A DNA stretch of 64,000 bases from Litorimonas sp. (GTDB lineage: Bacteria > Pseudomonadota > Alphaproteobacteria > Caulobacterales > Maricaulaceae). The stretch is taken from positions 54,614 through 118,613 of the forward strand of contig JAPYSU010000009.1 in NCBI GenBank assembly GCA_029936425.1. Reading direction: 5' to 3'. Positions 60,246 to 64,000 of the stretch are shown here, piece by piece. A model generated the notes under the pieces. That model did not search any database. It had not been told where the DNA came from and saw only the letters and a program-made list of their open reading frames with translations. Both the position numbers and the translations under genes were made by a program. Numbering within the stretch: the first letter of the stretch is position 1; the number at the start of each line of letters is the position of its first letter.

Positions 60246-62447
60246 ATGTTTGATAAACACACTGTAGAAATGGATTGGGCCGGACGCCCTCTCAAACTCG
60301 AAACCGGCGGCATGGCCCGCCAAGCCGATGGCGCGGTTCTCGCCACTTACGGCGAAACTGTCCTTTTGGCGACAGTCTGCGCCGCAAAATCCGAAAAACC
60401 CGGTCAAAGCTTTTTCCCGCTGACCGTCAACTATATGGAAAAATTCTATGCCGCCGGTAAAGTTCCGGGCGGATATTTCAAACGCGAAGGTCGCCCGACC
60501 GAGCGCGAAACCCTGATTGCGCGTCTGACAGACCGCCCAATCCGTCCGCTTTTCCCAAAAGGCTTCAAGAACGAAGTTCAGGTCGTCATCACGGTTCTGC
60601 AACATGATCTTGAAAACGAGCCGGACATCATCGGCATGATCGCCGCCTCTGCGGCCTTGTCTCTCTCAGGCATCCCGTTTCAGGGCCCGATCGCGGCGTC
60701 CCGCGTCGGTTTGATTGACGGCGATTACGTCCTCAACCCAACGCTTGACGAAATGACTGAGTCAGAGCTCGACCTCGTCGTCGCCGGCACAAAAGACGCC
60801 GTCATGATGGTTGAATCCGAAGCTAAAGAGCTGACCGAAGAGCAAATGCTCGGCGCCGTTATGTTCGCGCATGAATCCTGCGAAGACGTGATCGAAGCCA
60901 TTGAAAAACTGGTCAAGAAAGCCGGCAAACCGGCCTGGGATTTTGTCCCGGCGGATATTTCTTCCGAAAAGGCCGCCGTCAAAAAGGCCGCTGAAAAAGG
61001 CATCAAGGCCGCTTACAAGCTGACAGACAAGATGGAGCGTCAGGACGCGCTTCGCGATGCCCGCGCAGCCGCCTGGGCCGAGCTGGGTCAGTCGGATGAC
61101 AATCCGGACGGCATGGCCGAAAACGTGTTCTCTGATGCGTTCAAATCCATCGAATCCGCCACAGTTCGCGGCACTGTCATCAAAACGAAAAAGCGTATTG
61201 ATGGCCGTAAACTGGACGAAGTTCGCCCGATTGTCGCCGAAGCCGGCCCTTTGCCCCGGACACATGGTTCTGCCCTGTTTACACGCGGCGAGACACAGGC
61301 GCTTTGCGTCGCCACACTCGGCACGTCCGATGACGAGCAATTTGTCGATCAGCTGACCGGCACAATCAAAAACAAATTCCTGCTTCACTATAACTTCCCG
61401 CCCTATTCTGTCGGCGAAGCCGGCCGTATGGGCGGCACCTCCCGTCGTGAACATGGTCATGGTAAGCTCGCCTGGCGCGCGCTTCAGGCCGTGCTGCCAA
61501 CGCCGGAAGACTTCCCTTACACGATGCGTCTGGTTTCAGAGATCATGGAATCCAACGGCTCGTCCTCTATGGCGACCGTTTGCGGTTGTTCTCTGGCGCT
61601 GATGGATGCAGGCGTGCCGATCAAGCGCCCTGTCTCCGGTATCGCGATGGGCCTCATCAAAGATGACGCCGGCATTGCGGTTCTTTCCGATATCCTCGGC
61701 GACGAAGATCACCTCGGCGATATGGACTTTAAAGTGGCCGGAACTTCCGAAGGTATCACATCCCTCCAGATGGATATCAAAATCGCCGGTATTTCAGAAG
61801 AGATCATGACGACAGCTCTGGAACAAGCCCATGCGGGTCGTCTCCATATTCTGGGCGAAATGAACAAAGCTCTGACGGAATCCCGCGAAGATGTCGGTGA
61901 ATTTGCGCCGCGTATCGAAACGATGAAAATCCCGGTTGATAAAATCCGCGACGTCATCGGTACAGGCGGCAAGGTCATCCGCGAAATCGTCGACACAACA
62001 GGCGCCCGCGTCTCTGTCGAAGATGACGGCACGATCAAAATCGCCTCCAACGATCAGAAGTCTATCGACGCCGCCAAAGAGTGGATCACAGGCCTGACCG
62101 CAGAACCGGAAGCCGGCAAGATCTACAAAGGTAAAGTCGTGAAAGTCGTCGATTTCGGCGCCTTCGTAAACTTCTTCGGCCCGAAAGACGGCCTCGTCCA
62201 TGTGTCTCAGATCAAACCTGAGCGCGTGAACCACCCGTCCGATTTCCTGAAAGAAGGCCAGGAAGTCTATGTCAAACTCATGGGCTTTGATGACCGCGGG
62301 AAAGTGCGTCTGTCCATGAAATATGTCGATCAGGACTCCGGCGAAGAAATCGCGCGTGATGAAAACGACAATTCCGACGACAATGATAGTAAAAACGACG
62401 ATAAGCCAAAGCGCAGCCGTCGCCCACGTAAGAAGAAGGAAGATTAA
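60246..62447 (+). CDS. pnp: Polyribonucleotide nucleotidyltransferase (PNPase)
   Basis: A 733-residue 3'-5' exoribonuclease. Two RNase PH-like domains (about 1-240 and 320-550) are joined by a helical linker; then a KH domain (about 555-615; PVDKIRDVIGTGGKVIREIV) and an S1 domain (about 625-695; GKVVKVVDFGAFVNFFG), then an acidic-basic tail ending RRPRKKKED. It degrades RNA and interacts with the degradosome. The stop lies inside a perfect 10-bp hairpin (62441-62463) and a terminator follows. Confidence 0.98.
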   Translation: MFDKHTVEMDWAGRPLKLETGGMARQADGAVLATYGETVLLATVCAAKSEKPGQSFFPLTVNYMEKFYAAGKVPGGYFKREGRPTERETLIARLTDRPIRPLFPKGFKNEVQVVITVLQHDLENEPDIIGMIAASAALSLSGIPFQGPIAASRVGLIDGDYVLNPTLDEMTESELDLVVAGTKDAVMMVESEAKELTEEQMLGAVMFAHESCEDVIEAIEKLVKKAGKPAWDFVPADISSEKAAVKKAAEKGIKAAYKLTDKMERQDALRDARAAAWAELGQSDDNPDGMAENVFSDAFKSIESATVRGTVIKTKKRIDGRKLDEVRPIVAEAGPLPRTHGSALFTRGETQALCVATLGTSDDEQFVDQLTGTIKNKFLLHYNFPPYSVGEAGRMGGTSRREHGHGKLAWRALQAVLPTPEDFPYTMRLVSEIMESNGSSSMATVCGCSLALMDAGVPIKRPVSGIAMGLIKDDAGIAVLSDILGDEDHLGDMDFKVAGTSEGITSLQMDIKIAGISEEIMTTALEQAHAGRLHILGEMNKALTESREDVGEFAPRIETMKIPVDKIRDVIGTGGKVIREIVDTTGARVSVEDDGTIKIASNDQKSIDAAKEWITGLTAEPEAGKIYKGKVVKVVDFGAFVNFFGPKDGLVHVSQIKPERVNHPSDFLKEGQEVYVKLMGFDDRGKVRLSMKYVDQDSGEEIARDENDNSDDNDSKNDDKPKRSRRPRKKKED

Positions 62448-62463
62448 TCCTTCGGATTAATCT
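62441..62463 (+). promoter_or_regulatory. Perfect hairpin overlapping the pnp stop codon
   Basis: AGATTAATCC-ttc-GGATTAATCT is a perfect 10-bp inverted repeat with a 3-base loop that contains the TAA at 62445-62447. No U-run follows. It could protect the mRNA end or affect termination of translation. Confidence 0.5.
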
Positions 62464-62475
62464 TTGACAAATAAG

Positions 62476-62505
62476 AAAGCCCGGCCAATTGGTCGGGCTT
62501 TTTTG
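62476..62505 (+). terminator. Rho-independent terminator after pnp
   Basis: AAAGCCCGGCC-aatt-GGTCGGGCTTT forms an 11-bp stem with one wobble, followed by TTTTG-type T-tract. Confidence 0.92.
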
Positions 62506-62601
62506 TTTCTAAATTAAATTATTGGAAACGCTATTACTTGGTAACCGCTGAACGTTTTTGAGTTATGTTTTATCTAAACAGTTTCATGTGGAGGGCCTAC
62601 C

Positions 62602-63234
62602 TTGTTTAGATCAATTCGATTTTATTTTCTAATTCCTCTAACGATTTTGTTGATTGTTTGCTCCGCCGCTGCGGATGAATTTCAGCAAGACGCCGACATA
62701 TTACGTCTCAAACATCTAAAATATTACAGCAATCTTCTCCAAGAGTATGAATCTCGAATAGGCACATATCCCTTAATGGGGAAAGCTACCGTCCCGATAT
62801 ATGTTCATATCGCGTCACCTGAACAAACTGATGATGTTCGTGGAGGCCCACCTAACGCGCACATGGTTGTCGGGTTTAAAGAGTTCATTTCGGAGTTAGA
62901 ACGCGTATTGGGTCAGGGCGTAAAAGAGTATTATGACCCGCAATATGAACCCGATTCAAAACCAAATTTTTATTTATATATGGTTGATGGGGATACTTAT
63001 AATTTGGCTGTTCACGTCCATGAGAGCTTTTCCTTCAGCAACCCAGTCGCGAAAGGGTACAACAAAGTCGAAGTTACAAATAATACAAGCGGACCAGCAC
63101 ACCTCAGCACACCAGATGAACTTTTCTCTCTAGCAGAATTCAAAAAGGCAATTTCCAGACCTCTTACCAAACCAGCTTTCTTTATGGAACGAGAGAAGAA
63201 ATTCTTAAATTCAACGAAAGAATTAGAAAGTTAG
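62602..63234 (+). CDS. Secreted AT-rich protein of unknown function
   Basis: A 210-residue product from TTG 62602, supported by GGAGGG seven bases upstream. The signal peptide is clear (FYFLIPLTILLIVCSAAADE). The mature N-terminus (ADILRLKHLKYYSNLLQEYESRIGTYPL) resembles the alpha-helix and YP loop of pilin-like proteins, but with no N-methylation helix. The rest has no motif I recognise. It is AT-rich compared with pnp and lies between a terminator and a repeat-rich gap, so it may be acquired. Confidence 0.65.
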   Translation: MFRSIRFYFLIPLTILLIVCSAAADEFQQDADILRLKHLKYYSNLLQEYESRIGTYPLMGKATVPIYVHIASPEQTDDVRGGPPNAHMVVGFKEFISELERVLGQGVKEYYDPQYEPDSKPNFYLYMVDGDTYNLAVHVHESFSFSNPVAKGYNKVEVTNNTSGPAHLSTPDELFSLAEFKKAISRPLTKPAFFMEREKKFLNSTKELES

Positions 63235-63497
63235 TCGGTTCAGCTTTATCACAATTAAGTTGTTTTACAGGAGGGTATCCTGCCGAAAATTACACACTCC
63301 TCTAATTCATCTTTCCTGCCCTGTTTATGGGTTTGAGCCTGAAAATAATTGATAATCATTCGACGTGAAAGGGAGGCGTTTTATCCCTCTAGCCCGCTCA
63401 CCCCGCCAAAGGGCGAGGTCCAATTTAAGCGCTCTGCGCACTCTAAAGGGCAATGGGGCAGGCCATAATGTCTAGCCAGTCAAGATTCCTTTCTAGC
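63235..63497. other. Intergenic region after the secreted protein
   Basis: About 260 bases without a supported gene. It contains an AT-rich GATAATCATT palindrome-like site (63344-63360) with likeness to a Fur box, but no gene follows closely on either strand. The rest is unremarkable. Confidence 0.5.
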
Positions 63498-63658
63498 CCC
63501 CGTCATTACCCGACTTGATCGGGTAATCCATGCGGTGAGGGTTGCGTTGAGTGGAGTATTAGCGAAGGCATTCTTTCCAACAGTGTACGTTATTGCAAAT
63601 GCTCAAAGGTAGAAAAAGTACCGCATGGATTCCCCGCTCGGGGGCGGGGAATGACGGG
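63498..63658. repeat. Large imperfect inverted repeat, dispersed-repeat-like
   Basis: The left arm (63498-63536) and right arm (63620-63658) are inverted copies: both have CCCGTCATT outside and ATCCATGCGGT inside. Each arm can itself fold (GGGTAAT / GGGGAAT stem parts around ATTACCC and ATTCCCC). The centre is 83 bases without a gene. Such CGTCATTCCCCGC-type elements are often dispersed between genes in alphaproteobacteria. Confidence 0.75.
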
Positions 63659-63668
63659 TGTGTAAGGC

Positions 63669-63845
63669 GAGGGTCCCCCCTTCCTCCGTTCACGGGGTTT
63701 GAGCCAAAGCGACATGAAATGTCGTGACGCGAATGACCTCGCGAATGCGAGGGGATGGGGGGAGCGTAATACGCTGCTTTTTGTTATTTGCGGCTCCCCC
63801 CTCCGACCGCTTCGCGCCCACCTCCCCCGTGAACGGGGGAGGATT
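63669..63845. repeat. Nested multi-stem inverted-repeat element
   Basis: The outer arms are CCTCCGTTCACGGGG (63683-63697) and CCCCGTGAACGG-GG-GAGG (within 63824-63842). Between them are CGACAT-gaa-ATGTCG, CCTCGC-gaat-GCGAGG and GGGGGGAGC...GCTCCCCCC around AGCGT-aat-ACGCT. The right arm alone is a palindrome (CCTCCCCCGT-ga-ACGGGGGAGG, 63821-63842). A multi-stem structured RNA or a mosaic of dispersed repeats is implied. No gene is supported here. Confidence 0.7.
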
Positions 63846-63938
63846 AATCCGCATTTATTTTTCCAAAAACCTCAATCCTTTCAGTATCTTATAAGAAATT
63901 GAAGAAATAGATCCGTACTTTGCGTTTTGGGGCTATAT

Positions 63939-64000
63939 TTAAGATGTTCTTCTGAACACGGACAGGAACGCGTCAGGTTCTGGTTCAGGGGACAGCGAGG
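63939..64000 (-). CDS. Possible 3' end of a gene running in from the right edge
   Basis: A minus-strand frame of about 20 codons ends at the TAA at 63941-63939 and stays open to the window edge (ending SPEPEPDAFLSVFRRTS). It is too short for any family call and may be chance. Confidence 0.3.
   Translation of the reverse strand, partial: SLSPEPEPDAFLSVFRRTS

Noticed and set aside
63344..63360. Fur-box-like AATAATTGATAATCATT
   Set aside because: Kept only as a note: no gene starts nearby on either strand, so a regulatory role cannot be supported.
63699..63902. A 67-codon frame in the repeat region
   Set aside because: It crosses several palindromes of the repeat element; no protein-like features.
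1..64000. tRNA, rRNA, CRISPR arrays and insertion sequences
   Set aside because: Intergenic regions were scanned for cloverleaf T-loop motifs, direct repeats with spacers and transposase motifs; none was seen.

Overview
The window reads as a contiguous piece of an alphaproteobacterial chromosome of moderate GC content. Gene order, the alphaproteobacterial type of LexA box and the protein families suggest the Hyphomonadales/Caulobacterales neighbourhood (Maricaulis- or Robiginitomaculum-like). That placement is inferred from memory of gene order, not from a search. No rRNA, tRNA, insertion sequence, prophage or CRISPR array was seen.

Layout. (1) 1-7.7 kb: the 3' part of a serine beta-lactamase-like gene and a 50-residue charged mini-protein. 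A four-gene polyamine operon on the minus strand follows (PLP decarboxylase, deoxyhypusine-synthase-like enzyme, agmatine deiminase, N-carbamoylputrescine amidase), then nth and an FMN reductase. (2) 7.7-15 kb, minus strand: dapB, then the four-gene Anbu cluster (ATP-grasp, alpha-E, transglutaminase, Anbu peptidase), then ftsK. The Anbu cluster is tightly coupled and is the best candidate here for a poorly understood system. (3) 15-23 kb, plus strand: a dicarboxylate/amino-acid symporter, a secreted Cys-rich protein, a C39-like lipoprotein, a ComM-like ATPase behind a perfect GTTC-N7-GTTC LexA box, a PAS-linker-receiver protein without a kinase domain, and an AmpG-like transporter. (4) 23-31.8 kb: mutS-glnD-murJ-trpS and a PCu(A)C copper-chaperone lipoprotein. 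(5) 31.8-33.8 kb, minus strand: two overlapping M48-PDZ lipoprotein proteases.

(6) 33.8-47 kb: an information/envelope block nfu-tsaB-rimI-fur ... miaB ... phoH-ybeY-corC-lnt-xre-trmB, interrupted by an LpxH-like phosphoesterase, a TIMP-like secreted protein, an MscS channel and two small minus-strand envelope genes. metK, expected between xre and trmB in many relatives, is absent. (7) 47-51 kb: accessory genes (secreted amidohydrolase, BON-MscS channel, AT-rich UDG-like gene). (8) 51-62.5 kb: the translation/RNA block rimP-nusA-ylxR-infB-rbfA-truB-rpsO-pnp, with a parDE toxin-antitoxin pair inserted before rbfA (toxin overlapping rbfA) and an AT-rich lipoprotein before truB. (9) 62.5-64 kb: an AT-rich secreted protein, then about 700 bases of nested inverted repeats.

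How the genes work together: most of the window is housekeeping (tRNA modification, ribosome assembly, mRNA decay, peptidoglycan and lipoprotein biogenesis, DNA repair). Accessory genes sit at junctions between the conserved blocks and are often AT-rich. Several genes look translationally coupled through ATGA or TAATG overlaps (mutS-glnD, tsaB-rimI, rimP-nusA, alpha-E-transglutaminase, the M48 pair, parD-parE-rbfA).
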